Assembly: GCA_964521525.1 (NCBI GenBank)
Contig: CAZFTD010000001.1
Coordinates: 1-64,000, forward strand
Reading direction: 5' to 3'
Source: CALEUX01 sp964521525
GTDB lineage: Bacteria > Bacteroidota > Bacteroidia > Bacteroidales > Marinilabiliaceae
DNA length: 64,000 bases
Each line of letters opens with the position of its first letter. Positions within the stretch are counted from its first letter, which is position 1. Under the pieces are notes generated by a model. The model was not told the origin of the DNA and searched no databases. It saw only the letters and a list, made by a program, of their open reading frames with translations. The position numbers and the translations under genes were made by a program. Positions 8,451-17,499 of this stretch are shown here, piece after piece.

Positions 8451-10859
8451 TTATGCATCAGTGTCATTTAACGATTGTGGTTTTTTTTCAATAACCAAAT
8501 CATCAAGTTCTATATCTTCATCTTCATTATAAATGGACAATAACGGCTCCTTGAACGATTGATTGGTAATCATTTTCTCAAGCGTCAGCAAAAGCGCCGG
8601 CAACAAAATCAGGTTTGAAAACAATGCTATCAAAAGTGTTACGGCCACTAAAATTCCTAAAGCAGAAGTTCCTCCAAATTCGGAAACACTAAAAATTCCA
8701 AAACCAAAAAACAAAATAATAGAGGTATATATCATACTTAGCCCTGTTTCTTTCAAGGCAAGAACCACCGCCGCTTTAATGCTCCAGTTGGTCTCGCTCA
8801 ATTCCTGGCGGTATTTTGCCAAGAAATGAATGGTATCGTCCACCGAAATACCAAAGGCTATGCTGAAAACCAAAATCGTTGACGGTTTTATAGGGATACC
8901 AAAATAACCCATTAAAGCTGCCGTCATTATTAGCGGTATCAGGTTAGGAATCAGCGATACCAGCACCATTCTTTTGGAACTGAACATCCAGGCCATAAAC
9001 GAAGCAATGATGAGCACTGCCAAAAAAAGACTGACAAACAGGTTGCGAATAAGATAGTTTGTCCCTTTAAAAAACACAACACTGGCACCTGTAACCGATG
9101 TTTCATAATCTTCGGGAGGGAAAATTTCATTCAATTTTGAACGGACAATGGTGTCTAATGCCCCCATTCGGGTGGTGCCAATATCGGCCATTCGCAAACT
9201 GATTCGGGTTCTTTGTCGGGTTGAGTCGATGAAGGATGTCATCACTTCGTTAGATAACCCCTTGGCACCCTGAACATACGACATAATAAAGTTGCGCTCC
9301 TGGTTGTTGGGCAAACCATAAAACGATGCGTTGCCATTATAGTATGCCTGCCGGCTAAATTTCATCACTTCAATAACCGATAAGGGTTTCGATAACTCAG
9401 GCAAAGCAAACAATTCCTCCTGAAGCTGGTCGAGTTTGCGCATGGTGGCCGGTAGCATCACGCCATTGGGCCGTTTTGTGTCGATGTATATCTCAAGCGG
9501 CATTAAACCACTAAAATTCTCTTCAAAAAATTTAAGGTCGGTATACAATTCATTCTCATGCGGAATATCGTCCAGCATAAAACCGGTGGTTTTAATTCTT
9601 GAAATGCCATAGCCGCCCAACAGCAACATAATTAGGGTTATCGAAAAAATGATTTTTGGATGGTGCAGCGTTACATGCAATAAATGATTTACAGTATTAA
9701 TCATTATTTTACTGTCGAGATGCTTGATGTGCCTGTCTGTGGGGTCGGGCAAAAAACTGAAGATAATTGGGATTAATAACAGCGACAAAACAAATACAAC
9801 CAGAATGTTAATGGCCGCCACCACGCCAAACTCAACAAGTATACGACTGCTTGTAAAAATAAATGTTGCAAAACCGCTGGCCGTGGTAAGATTGGTTAAA
9901 AAGGTGGCATTGCCAATTTTCCGAATAACTCGCTGCAACGATTTAATCTTATTTCCATGTTTACGAAACTCCTGGTGATACTTGTTTAATAAAAATACAG
10001 AGTTGGGAATGCCAATGACAATAATTAAAGGTGGAATCATTCCTGTTAATATTGTTATTTTATATCCAAGCATGGCCTGGCTGCCCAAAGCCCATATTAC
10101 TGCCACACCAACAACCAGCAAAGCAAACAAAACAACCTTAAACGACCTGAAAAACATATAAATGATAACCGCCATAACCAGTAAAGTAAGCAGAATGAAC
10201 ATATTCAGTTCCCGCTTTATCATCTCTGCTGTTTCAACCCGGATAAATGGTAAGCCAGAATACTTTAGTTTGGCCCCCGTTTCGGTTTCGTAAGCCAACC
10301 CCGCTGCTTTAATTTCTTCAATCAGTCGCACCCGGTCGGGGCTTTCCAATATTTCAGAAACCAGAGTTACCGCCATCAGGTAAGCATTGGTGCTATCGTT
10401 ATATATTTGCTCGCGGTAAAAAGGCATTTCTAAAAAGAGCTGTTTTAAACTGTCCAGCTCCTGTTGATTTTGAAACTGCCGAAAATGTGGGTTCAACTCG
10501 AATTTCCTCTCTGAAGAAGATTTAACCAAATCGTATGCTTCAGAAATTGAAAAAACTGATTTTACGCCTGATATTTCTTTTAAGTTCTGGCTAAGCTTTT
10601 GCCATACCTTAAAATGATTTACATCGAAAAAATCATCATCCTGTACACCCAGTACCAGAAGGTTCCCTTCGTTCCCAAATAAACTTAAAAAATGCTCATA
10701 TTCCTGATAAGCGGGATCATCAGCGGGTAACAACGGGGCATATTGATACGACATTTCAATCTTTCTGGCCTGAAAACCCATAAAAATGGTAATAAGGCCC
10801 AAAAGAAAGAGGATGAATAACCGATTTCTTAAAATAGCACTGGCAATCCTAATCCACAT
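8451..10859 (-). CDS. RND superfamily exporter, MMPL/SSD type
   Basis: Integral membrane transporter of 802 residues with the internal duplication of the RND/MMPL family. Each half has one N-terminal membrane helix (residues about 12-30 and 400-418), a large periplasmic domain and five further helices. The second half has the signature FSIAFGISVDDTIHFLAKY near the transmembrane helix 10 region, with a charged pair inside the membrane, as expected for proton-driven export; the first half has IGIPNSVFLLNKY in the matching place. MMPL relatives move lipids or hydrophobic compounds. Its neighbour, a polyprenyl diphosphate synthase 18 bp downstream, makes an isoprenoid or membrane-lipid substrate plausible but not shown. 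Confidence 0.85.
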   Translation of the reverse strand: MWIRIASAILRNRLFILFLLGLITIFMGFQARKIEMSYQYAPLLPADDPAYQEYEHFLSLFGNEGNLLVLGVQDDDFFDVNHFKVWQKLSQNLKEISGVKSVFSISEAYDLVKSSSERKFELNPHFRQFQNQQELDSLKQLFLEMPFYREQIYNDSTNAYLMAVTLVSEILESPDRVRLIEEIKAAGLAYETETGAKLKYSGLPFIRVETAEMIKRELNMFILLTLLVMAVIIYMFFRSFKVVLFALLVVGVAVIWALGSQAMLGYKITILTGMIPPLIIVIGIPNSVFLLNKYHQEFRKHGNKIKSLQRVIRKIGNATFLTNLTTASGFATFIFTSSRILVEFGVVAAINILVVFVLSLLLIPIIFSFLPDPTDRHIKHLDSKIMINTVNHLLHVTLHHPKIIFSITLIMLLLGGYGISRIKTTGFMLDDIPHENELYTDLKFFEENFSGLMPLEIYIDTKRPNGVMLPATMRKLDQLQEELFALPELSKPLSVIEVMKFSRQAYYNGNASFYGLPNNQERNFIMSYVQGAKGLSNEVMTSFIDSTRQRTRISLRMADIGTTRMGALDTIVRSKLNEIFPPEDYETSVTGASVVFFKGTNYLIRNLFVSLFLAVLIIASFMAWMFSSKRMVLVSLIPNLIPLIMTAALMGYFGIPIKPSTILVFSIAFGISVDDTIHFLAKYRQELSETNWSIKAAVVLALKETGLSMIYTSIILFFGFGIFSVSEFGGTSALGILVAVTLLIALFSNLILLPALLLTLEKMITNQSFKEPLLSIYNEDEDIELDDLVIEKKPQSLNDTDA

Positions 10860-11348
10860 ATTATATAAAATTTCCTATATCAAAAATGTTGCGAAGTTAA
10901 CGAAAAAGATATAGGGCCGGAAATAATACACAATGATTCACTTATCTGGATAAAGATTTCGTTTCCTTTCGAAAATTAGATGGAATCGAAAATTGGTTGG
11001 ATTAACTATATGGGTTTTTGTAAAGTTAAAGGCTGTAAAGAGCACCTATCCGGCGATTAAGAACATTTACAAAGTGTCGGATCAACAACAACAAAATGTT
11101 AACATTTTATAAAGTCAATTTTTTCGTCATAATTTTTTGTGCGTTTATAAAATTTTTCACAATTCATCAACAAATTAATTCAACTAATAAATATAGCTAT
11201 ATTATTAGTATTATGGTTGTTTGGTTTATTCTCCTTTGAACATTCTGTAAAAGCAAAGTGCTAAAAATCAATAAATATTTTAAAAAAAGAAACCTAAAAT
11301 AGTTGTGTTCGTAACAAAGGGAAAGAAAAACCAGGAAGGATTTAAGTT
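10860..11348. other. Divergent intergenic region with short repeats
   Basis: This 489 bp gap separates the minus-strand exporter gene from the plus-strand YfiR-like gene and must carry promoters for both. No open frame of interest is seen. It holds an imperfect 16 bp direct repeat (TCGAAAATTAGATGGA at 10969-10984 and TCGAAAATTGGTTGGA at 10986-11001) and an AT-rich imperfect palindrome centred on ATAGCTAT at about 11184-11208. I could not identify a convincing TTTG/TAnnTTTG promoter pair of the Bacteroidota type by eye. Confidence 0.4.
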
Positions 11349-11867
11349 ATGATTATGAAAAAATTTTACTTACTAGCATTTTTGCTGTTGATACCCATGT
11401 TTTCCATGGGACAAGTGGCAAAATTCAAAGCCGTATTTACCCTTAATTTTATACGGTATATCGGGTGGCCAGAAAGTTCCAAAGAAGGAGATTTTGTAAT
11501 TGGTGTAGTAAGAAACAAAGAGGTGGCAGACTGGTTAAAAGAACAATCAGCCGGTAAACCCTTTGGATTCCAAAACATCGTTATAAAAGAGTTTCGAAGT
11601 GTAGAAGAAATTGAAGGTTGTCAGGTAATTTATGTTTCGTCGGCCATAAACATGCGTAACAGTGGAGCCCTGATTCTCGACAAAGCCAAGCAAAAAAACA
11701 GTTTGATTATTGCAGAATCGGAAGGAGCAACCCAACATGGGGCAGCCATAAATTTTGTTGTCCGCGATGATGTTCTCAAATTTGAACTTCATAAAGCCAA
11801 CGCCGCCAGAATGGGATTGCAGTTCAGTTCCCGACTGGAAGGAATGGCTGCTGCAATTAATCTTTAA
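11349..11867 (+). CDS. YfiR-like (DUF4154) periplasmic protein
   Basis: Secreted protein of 172 residues with a signal peptide (MKKFYLLAFLLLIPMFSMGQ) and a YfiR/DUF4154 domain. The family features seen are FTLNFIRYIGWPES near residues 30-43, FVIGVVRNKEVADWL, CQVIYVSSAINMRNSG, SLIIAESEGATQHGAAINFVV and a final REL-type helix RMGLQFSSRLEGMA. In Pseudomonas, YfiR is the periplasmic repressor of the diguanylate cyclase YfiN. No YfiN homologue is next to this gene. A hairpin terminator follows at 11897. Its place directly before the chemosensory genes suggests that it serves as a periplasmic signal component for them, but this is inference. A second ATG three codons in is an alternative start. Confidence 0.8.
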   Translation: MIMKKFYLLAFLLLIPMFSMGQVAKFKAVFTLNFIRYIGWPESSKEGDFVIGVVRNKEVADWLKEQSAGKPFGFQNIVIKEFRSVEEIEGCQVIYVSSAINMRNSGALILDKAKQKNSLIIAESEGATQHGAAINFVVRDDVLKFELHKANAARMGLQFSSRLEGMAAAINL

Positions 11868-11896
11868 ATAAATTAAACTGTTAGATTATAGTTATA

Positions 11897-11927
11897 TAAG
11901 AAACCTGTCGTTTAAACAGGTTTCTTA
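11897..11927 (+). terminator. Hairpin terminator after the YfiR-like gene
   Basis: A perfect 12 bp stem (TAAGAAACCTGT paired with ACAGGTTTCTTA) encloses a 7-base loop, starting 29 bp after the stop of the YfiR-like gene. The stem has AT-rich outer pairs, so it reads as an intrinsic terminator. It suggests that the YfiR-like gene is transcribed apart from the MCP gene some 660 bp downstream. Confidence 0.7.
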
Positions 11928-12355
11928 AATATTGAAATCCAGATAACAGTTTAATTTTAAATTTTTGATTAGTTTGCTGTATTGTAACAACACCTCATTT
12001 GTATAGAAGGTTCTAAATCCCTTTTTTAAAGCTTTTTGTTCTGCTAAAATTTAATACATTTGAAAATCTTTGTTTTTAGTTGGTACAATACTTAAATATT
12101 TGCTAATTTGAGAAATATAAGCTGGATTGAATTGATTATAGATGATTATTTTAGGCCATTATCTCAATTTGTTTTGGTTATAATATTATTTTGTTTATTT
12201 CCAGATAAAAATATGGCATAAGAGGCCTTGATTCATTATATTGCAGGTTACTTAACAAAAAAGAGAAGCAACAGACAGAAAAAAGGCCATGGTAGTGCGA
12301 TTAATAATTATAAACGCCTTAACCTTTATGGCCATAACAAAAAAACTCTAAGCAT
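11928..12355. other. AT-rich non-coding stretch with a decayed repeat tail
   Basis: No gene is seen in these 428 bases. They are strongly AT-rich and presumably include the promoter for the chemosensory operon. At about 12294-12317 the sequence TGCGATTAATAATTATAAAC resembles the tail of the intergenic repeats described nearby (compare 58171-58199), so it may be the remnant of another copy. A GGCCAT/ATGGCC pair flanks that remnant. Confidence 0.35.
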
Positions 12356-12439
12356 ATGAAACGAGCATGTGTTATCAGACATAAAAACAATACATCAACA
12401 TGCGAGTTCCGTCATACCTTTTAAATTAATTTTATTATG
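12356..12439 (+). repeat. ATGAAACGA intergenic repeat, unit E (tandem with unit A)
   Basis: First of two head-to-tail units before the MCP gene, 84 bp. It opens with ATGAAACGAGCATGTGTTAT, closely like unit D at 58200 (ATGAAACGAACATGTTTGCG), and ends directly at the ATGAA that opens unit A. It contains a mini-ORF of 22 codons plus stop (12356-12424) starting Met-Lys-Arg. It carries CGAGTTCC but not the full CCCGAT hairpin of the other units, so it looks like a shortened or decayed copy. Confidence 0.55.
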
Positions 12440-12590
12440 ATGAAACGAGCCATGAGGCACTTTTTCTCACCCAAGAGAATCGAAGATCGGCGCAGCCAAG
12501 GACTAACTGGCGAGTTCTCCCGATAAATCGGGACAACCTGTTCCGCAGTGCGGAAAGCTATGTGACAATTAAAAATAAAACTTTAGACAC
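12440..12590 (+). repeat. ATGAAACGA intergenic repeat, unit A, 5' leader of the MCP gene
   Basis: A 151 bp unit that opens with ATGAAACGAGCC and ends at the ATG of the MCP gene. It is homologous along most of its length to unit D (58200-58376): shared blocks include ATCGGCG-AGCCAA, GAGTT-CCCGATAA, CAACCTGTTCCG-AGTGCGG and a TTAAA-rich tail. Two hairpins are visible: 12518-12533 (TCCCGA/TCGGGA, loop TAAA) and 12541-12555 (TTCCGC/GCGGAA, loop AGT). A 28-codon mini-ORF beginning Met-Lys-Arg (12440-12526) ends with its TAA inside the loop of the first hairpin, which is a layout seen in leader-peptide control. Whether the mini-ORF is translated is unknown. Confidence 0.7.
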
Positions 12591-14300
12591 ATGAAAATAA
12601 AACTAAACATTGCTCAAAAACTGATTTATGGCTTTGGCCTTATTCTGATTGTGGTATTCCTTAACAGTTTGTTGACACTGTTTACTGTTAACAGAAGTAC
12701 AAGCCTTAACAACAGGGTAACTGGCATTTATACTCCTACCGTTCAATCTCTGGGCGATTTGGGCATGCTTATTACCCAAAGCAAAATGCTTATCCGTAAC
12801 TGGGTTTTTATCGACAAACAGCCAGGAACACCAGATAAGCTCAGGCTTGTGGAGCTCCATAACACAGATTTCTCTGCCATTAAAAACAGGTTGAACGAAT
12901 TAACAAAACAGTGGAACAATGAAACCGACCAGGAAGCACTTGGTTTAATCTTTCATAAAATTGACTCACTTTTTACCATGCATAAGTACATCATGAATAA
13001 CCTCAACTCCTTTGATGCTTACGAAGATGCCTTTATCATGTTTGAAGTGGAAGATATGGTAATGGAAGGTGGAACCATCATAACTCTTACTGATGAAATT
13101 TCTGCCAATATTCTTGACCTTTCAACCAAATATAACGAAGGCAACAATGTTGCTCTATCAAATATGAGGGGGGCCTTTTCAAGATTAACATGGGTAGTAA
13201 TAATCATGGGTCTTATCTTGTTCGCCGCCTCTTTTGCCATCGCCTGGTTGCTTTATTCTTCTATTGTACATCCACTTATTAAGGGTGTTGATTTTGCCAA
13301 AGCCATTGGAGCAGGCAATCTGAATGCTAAAGTTGAAGTGAATCAGGATGATGAAATTGGGGTTTTAGCCAAAGAGTTGAGCAATATGGCTGAAAACTTG
13401 AAAAACACCGTGGTAACCATTAAAGATAATGCCTTAAACCTTGTTAATTCAAGCGAGTTACTAAAAACCAGTTCTCTTCAGTTATCACGCGGATCGGCCG
13501 ACCAGGCTGCTTCGGCTGAGGAAGTTTCTACTTCTATAGAAGAAATGGTTGCCAATATTGATCAAAATACCGACAACGCTATTCAAACCGAGAAAATTAC
13601 AGTCGAAACTGCTAAGGATGTTAACGTTGCAAACCAATTAAGTTCCGAAGCAGCCAAAGCTATGACCGCCATCTCTGAGAAAATATCCATGATTAGCGAT
13701 ATTGCTTTTCAAACCAATATTCTTGCGCTTAACGCTGCCGTTGAAGCAGCCAGAGCCGGAGAACATGGCCGTGGTTTCTCTGTTGTAGCCGCCGAAGTTC
13801 GCAAATTGGCCGAACGAAGCAAAACTGCTGCTGATGAAATTGTTACACTTGTTAACAAAGGGTTAAAAGTTTCTCAGGAAGCCGGCAACAAAACAAAACT
13901 GCTTGTTCCCGATATTGAGAAAACAACTGTACTGATTAAAGAAATTGCCGCTGCCAGTATGGAACAAAAAACCGGTGCCGACCAGATTAATCTGGCCATG
14001 CAGCAATTAAATATGATTACACAGGAAAATGCCTCCTCGTCTGACCAGTTAACCCAAAGCTCCGACTTGTTATTGCGATTGGCGCAAAACCTACAGGAAG
14101 CTGTTAGCTATTTTACAATAGGTAACGAAGAAGCTGAAGGCAAAAAACGTTCAGCTGATTCAACCAAAACAGAAACTAAAACGCCGGAGCCTGATAAGCA
14201 AAAGACAACTAAAAAAACCACCTCGGCTAAACAACGCACGGTTCAGGACCTTTCAAATCTTGAAAAAGAATTTGACATGGATAATTATGAAAAGTTTTAA
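12591..14300 (+). CDS. Methyl-accepting chemotaxis protein with C-terminal CheR tether
   Basis: Membrane chemoreceptor of 569 residues. The order is TM1 (about 11-33), a four-helix-type periplasmic sensor (34-197), TM2 (about 199-222), HAMP (223-277) and the cytoplasmic signalling coiled coil with its tip IAFQTNILALNAAVEAARAG and GEHGRGFSVVAAEVRKLAER (about 370-405). The tip binds CheA and CheW. After a Lys/Thr-rich linker of about 50 residues the protein ends in ...DNYEKF. The last five residues, N-Y-E-K-F, match the aromatic-x-x-aromatic pentapeptide that tethers CheR or CheB/CheD to receptors (NWETF in enteric bacteria). It heads the chemosensory operon and its start abuts repeat unit A. 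Confidence 0.95.
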   Translation: MKIKLNIAQKLIYGFGLILIVVFLNSLLTLFTVNRSTSLNNRVTGIYTPTVQSLGDLGMLITQSKMLIRNWVFIDKQPGTPDKLRLVELHNTDFSAIKNRLNELTKQWNNETDQEALGLIFHKIDSLFTMHKYIMNNLNSFDAYEDAFIMFEVEDMVMEGGTIITLTDEISANILDLSTKYNEGNNVALSNMRGAFSRLTWVVIIMGLILFAASFAIAWLLYSSIVHPLIKGVDFAKAIGAGNLNAKVEVNQDDEIGVLAKELSNMAENLKNTVVTIKDNALNLVNSSELLKTSSLQLSRGSADQAASAEEVSTSIEEMVANIDQNTDNAIQTEKITVETAKDVNVANQLSSEAAKAMTAISEKISMISDIAFQTNILALNAAVEAARAGEHGRGFSVVAAEVRKLAERSKTAADEIVTLVNKGLKVSQEAGNKTKLLVPDIEKTTVLIKEIAAASMEQKTGADQINLAMQQLNMITQENASSSDQLTQSSDLLLRLAQNLQEAVSYFTIGNEEAEGKKRSADSTKTETKTPEPDKQKTTKKTTSAKQRTVQDLSNLEKEFDMDNYEKF

Positions 14301-14321
14301 CGCTTTTTCGTAACCTTTTTA

Positions 14322-14651
14322 ATGCTAAAATGTATGACTGAAAACTTTAATATCAATTTTAAAGAAAATAAAGATCAATTAGAAATGGTTTTTAGCGGTC
14401 AGTTAACAATTAATTCAATTGCTAAGATAACCGAAAGCGTTAAATCTCATTTGAAAAACCCAACCGTGGTTAACATTCAGGTTAAAGACGCAGATAACAT
14501 TGATCTGACTTTTATTCAATTGTTGCAGGCAATCAAAAACAGCGGAAAGAAAAAAGGCTTCGACGTCAATGTCTCCTTTTCTGTATCGGACGACATTAAA
14601 ACCCTGCTTAAAAATGCCGGATTTACAAACTATTTAAACGATAAAAACTAA
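14322..14651 (+). CDS. STAS-domain protein of the chemosensory operon
   Basis: Small soluble protein of 109 residues with a single STAS (anti-anti-sigma-like) fold: FSGQLTINSIAKITESVKSHL, then VVNIQVKDADNIDLTFIQLLQAI, and DDIKTLLKNAGF at the end. The usual phospho-acceptor serine of the D-S-S/D-S-x-G loop is not present; the loop reads A-D-N-I-D-L-T, so only the Thr could serve. STAS proteins of this type occur next to CheA in many chemosensory clusters, where their job is poorly known. An inner ATG at 14334 is an equally good start. It lies 21 bp after the MCP gene and 14 bp before cheY. Confidence 0.8.
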   Translation: MLKCMTENFNINFKENKDQLEMVFSGQLTINSIAKITESVKSHLKNPTVVNIQVKDADNIDLTFIQLLQAIKNSGKKKGFDVNVSFSVSDDIKTLLKNAGFTNYLNDKN

Positions 14652-14665
14652 AACTCTATATTACT

Positions 14666-15031
14666 ATGGCTAAAACCGTTTTAATTGTTGATGACTCCGA
14701 AAGTATCCGTGAAGTCGTAAATTTTACTCTGCAAAACGAAGGGTATGACGTTCTGGTGGGCATAGATGGAGAAGATGCACTCAAATTTTTGGATGGTCGT
14801 CACATCGACATTATTATTACCGACTTGCACATGCCTAACTTAGATGGGCTGGGTCTCATCAGAAAGGTTCGGGAGATGGATAACTACAAACATATACCCA
14901 TTCTTTTTCTGACCACTGAATCGCAGGCAGCGAAAAAAATGGAAGCCAAAGAAGCCGGCGCCACCGGTTGGATTATAAAACCATTTGTACCTGCTAAACT
15001 TTTATCAGCTATTTCAAGGGTTATTAGATAA
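14666..15031 (+). CDS. cheY: CheY-like response regulator
   Basis: Single receiver domain of 121 residues. The acidic pocket is VDDSES (Asp9, Asp10), the phospho-acceptor is Asp53 in IITDLHMPNLDG, the Thr switch is FLTTES (83-84) and the conserved Lys is Lys105 in IIKPF. It has no output domain, as in CheY. It presumably takes phosphate from CheA, coded two genes downstream. What it binds is unknown, since no flagellar motor gene is visible in the window; gliding or type IV pilus machinery, or a non-motility target, are the options. Confidence 0.92.
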   Translation: MAKTVLIVDDSESIREVVNFTLQNEGYDVLVGIDGEDALKFLDGRHIDIIITDLHMPNLDGLGLIRKVREMDNYKHIPILFLTTESQAAKKMEAKEAGATGWIIKPFVPAKLLSAISRVIR

Positions 15032-15040
15032 TTTAAAGCT

Positions 15041-15379
15041 ATGCTTGAAAATATTAAAAAGCAATTCTACAACAATACCATTAAAGAATTGCTCTTTATA
15101 AATGCTAAATTATCTGAAGAATCAATACATCCCAACGAAAGTATTTCGCTGGTAAACAGCGTTTTTTCAATTACCCATCAAATTAGCGGTACCGGGCCGA
15201 TGCTTGGTTTTATGAACACATCAAAGATTTCAAAGAAAGTTGAAAAAACCTTTTATGAAATAAGAGCAGGCGAAAAAGAACTTACTGCACCCATTATTAT
15301 GCAAACCAGGCGCGCCCTGGAATCCATAATTGACTCCATGAATCAGGAGTTTAACAGCAGTTTGGTTATTTCAGAGTAA
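15041..15379 (+). CDS. Free-standing Hpt-like domain protein
   Basis: Helical protein of 112 residues. The segment FSITHQISGTGPMLGF, with His46 followed by G-x-G and then G-F, resembles the phosphotransfer site of Hpt domains (His-x-x-Lys-Gly...Gly). The Lys is replaced by Ser, so phosphotransfer is likely but not certain. Bundle length and amphipathic spacing fit the Hpt fold. It sits 9 bp after cheY and about 40 bp before cheA, so it may shuttle phosphate between CheA, CheY and the separate receiver proteins, or act as a phosphate sink. Confidence 0.7.
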   Translation: MLENIKKQFYNNTIKELLFINAKLSEESIHPNESISLVNSVFSITHQISGTGPMLGFMNTSKISKKVEKTFYEIRAGEKELTAPIIMQTRRALESIIDSMNQEFNSSLVISE

Positions 15380-15422
15380 GTGTTTCTGGTTGTATTAATA
15401 ATGCTATAAAGCTTCACATCTC

Positions 15423-17474
15423 ATGATAGATAAGTTTAGAGCGAAGTTTGTTGAAGAGTCCACGGATAATATTCACGATCTGGAAGAAGCGCTGCTCCTT
15501 CTGGAAAAGGACATGAGAAATAAAGAACTTATTGAACGCATTTTCAGGGCCATGCACTCCCTGAAAGGCGGCGGAGCTATGTTTGGCTTTAACCATTTGA
15601 GTGAATTTACCCACCATCTCGAAACCATTTTCGATTATGTTCGTGGCGGAAAACTTCAGGTGAGCACGGAACTTATTTCACTTACATTCTCAGCTATTGA
15701 CCAAATAAACTTCCTCCTTAAAACCGGAGACCTTACCCGTGAAGAAGATTTAGCCGAGCAAAAAGCGTTTATAAAAAAACTGCAATCATTTTTATCAGGA
15801 TTCGAATCATCCTCTCAAACGTTAGAAAAAAAGGAATCCCTTTCAGATGTTTCTTCTGCTCCTGAAACCAATGAGAAAACATATCTAATAAGTTTTCTAC
15901 CACATGAAGATTTGTTGAAAAACGGTACCAACCCGTTTTATCTGCTGGACGACCTTCATGCTATGGGCAATGCCATTACTCTGGCGTTTGCTCATAAAAC
16001 ACCCTCGCTTGATTTGTTCGAAGTCTCTACCAATTATTGTTTTTGGCAGGTAATTTTAAGCTCTGCTGAATCAATTAACGAAATCAGAGATGTTTTTATT
16101 TTTGTTGAAGATGAGTGCGAACTTCATATTGACCTGATTTCTGAAACTTCAATTGTTAACCGACCCGAAGTAAAAGCCCTGATAGAAAAAGCTTTGCAAA
16201 CAAACACCCAGCTATCTGTCGACGATTTTAAACAAAGCGAATGGACCCGAACCGAGGAACAAAAAGATACCGACGATAAAAAGAAAGCATTTTTAAAAGA
16301 ACACAAAATAGCCAGTATCAGGGTTGCTTCGCATAAAATTGACGAGTTGGTAACTCTGGTAAGCGAAATGGTTACCATTCAGGCACAATTGTCGTTATAT
16401 GCCGAAAATAGTGGAGACCCCACTATAATGGCGCTTACCGAGAATATCCAGAAGCTTACCCGTCAGTTGCGCGATAACGCTTTCGATGTAAGCCTGATTC
16501 CTTTACAAAGCGAATTAATGCGATTTCAAAGGTTGGTACGCGACCTGTCGAAAGAACAGAAAAAGGATATTGATTTTATAATTGAAGGTGGCGATTTGGA
16601 ATTGGACAAAAACATTGTAGAGCATTTAACCGATCCCCTGCTTCATATTTTGCGAAATTCAATCGACCATGGAATTGAACTGCCACAAGAACGAATTGCA
16701 GCCGGCAAATCGCCCAAGGGAACTATAATTTTTAAAGCCTACCACTCCGGAGCAAACGTAATTATTGAAATTACCGACGACGGAAAAGGGATTGACCCTG
16801 AATTTATTAAACAAAAAGCCGTTAGTAAAGGAATTATTGAACAGGGAGCAACCCTTGATAAAAAGGAAATTTTTGACCTGCTTTTCATCAGTGGATTCTC
16901 AACCCGCGAATCTGTCTCTGATTTGTCTGGCCGAGGCGTTGGTATGGATGTGGTCAGAAGAAAAATCGCAAACATAAGAGGAGAAGTTTCGTTGGAATCA
17001 GAAACCGGCAAAGGAACCATAATTACAATTCGTCTGCCACTAACGCTTTCTATTATCGATGGATTATTGGTTAAAGTTGCCAACAATCAATATGTAATTC
17101 CTATTTCGGCCATAGAGCAAATTTTCGCTTTTGACCAATCACAAATGAAAAATACATTCAACAATGTGGTTGTTATCAACAACGAACAAATACCATATAT
17201 TATACTGCGCAACCTTTTTAACGAACCAAAACACGATGACGATAAATTCCAGATGGTTTTGATTCGTAGCGAGGAGAAAAAACTAGGAATTATTGTAGAT
17301 GCTGTAATTGGTGAATACCAAACAGTTGTAAAACCTTTGGGCCGGTACCTGAAAAAACAGGAAATTATTTCGGGAGCTTCCATTATGGGCGATGGAGCAA
17401 TTTCCTTAGTAATTGATACCTCACGATTATTCCAATCAAGGAGAAGCAGAAAAGCAGCTCACGTTGAAAACTAA
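15423..17474 (+). CDS. cheA: Chemotaxis histidine kinase CheA
   Basis: Full CheA of 683 residues. P1 Hpt domain at 1-115 with His45 in FRAMHSLKGGGAMFGF. A region at about 130-255 takes the place of P2. P3 dimerisation at about 295-365 (IRVASHKIDELVTLVSEMVT). P4 ATPase at about 366-540 with N box LLHILRNSIDHGIELP, G1 ITDDGKGID and G2 GRGVGMDVVR. P5 CheW-like domain from about 545 to the end. The kinase phosphorylates CheY and CheB under receptor control at the inner membrane. It is followed within 25 bp by two cheW genes. All catalytic boxes are present. Confidence 0.96.
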   Translation: MIDKFRAKFVEESTDNIHDLEEALLLLEKDMRNKELIERIFRAMHSLKGGGAMFGFNHLSEFTHHLETIFDYVRGGKLQVSTELISLTFSAIDQINFLLKTGDLTREEDLAEQKAFIKKLQSFLSGFESSSQTLEKKESLSDVSSAPETNEKTYLISFLPHEDLLKNGTNPFYLLDDLHAMGNAITLAFAHKTPSLDLFEVSTNYCFWQVILSSAESINEIRDVFIFVEDECELHIDLISETSIVNRPEVKALIEKALQTNTQLSVDDFKQSEWTRTEEQKDTDDKKKAFLKEHKIASIRVASHKIDELVTLVSEMVTIQAQLSLYAENSGDPTIMALTENIQKLTRQLRDNAFDVSLIPLQSELMRFQRLVRDLSKEQKKDIDFIIEGGDLELDKNIVEHLTDPLLHILRNSIDHGIELPQERIAAGKSPKGTIIFKAYHSGANVIIEITDDGKGIDPEFIKQKAVSKGIIEQGATLDKKEIFDLLFISGFSTRESVSDLSGRGVGMDVVRRKIANIRGEVSLESETGKGTIITIRLPLTLSIIDGLLVKVANNQYVIPISAIEQIFAFDQSQMKNTFNNVVVINNEQIPYIILRNLFNEPKHDDDKFQMVLIRSEEKKLGIIVDAVIGEYQTVVKPLGRYLKKQEIISGASIMGDGAISLVIDTSRLFQSRRSRKAAHVEN

Positions 17475-17499
17475 AAGCGCCACCTGAATAAAAGACATT

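Noticed and set aside
12356..12590. Repeat units as an insertion sequence
   Set aside because: No transposase and no terminal inverted repeats are seen; the units are too short for an IS.
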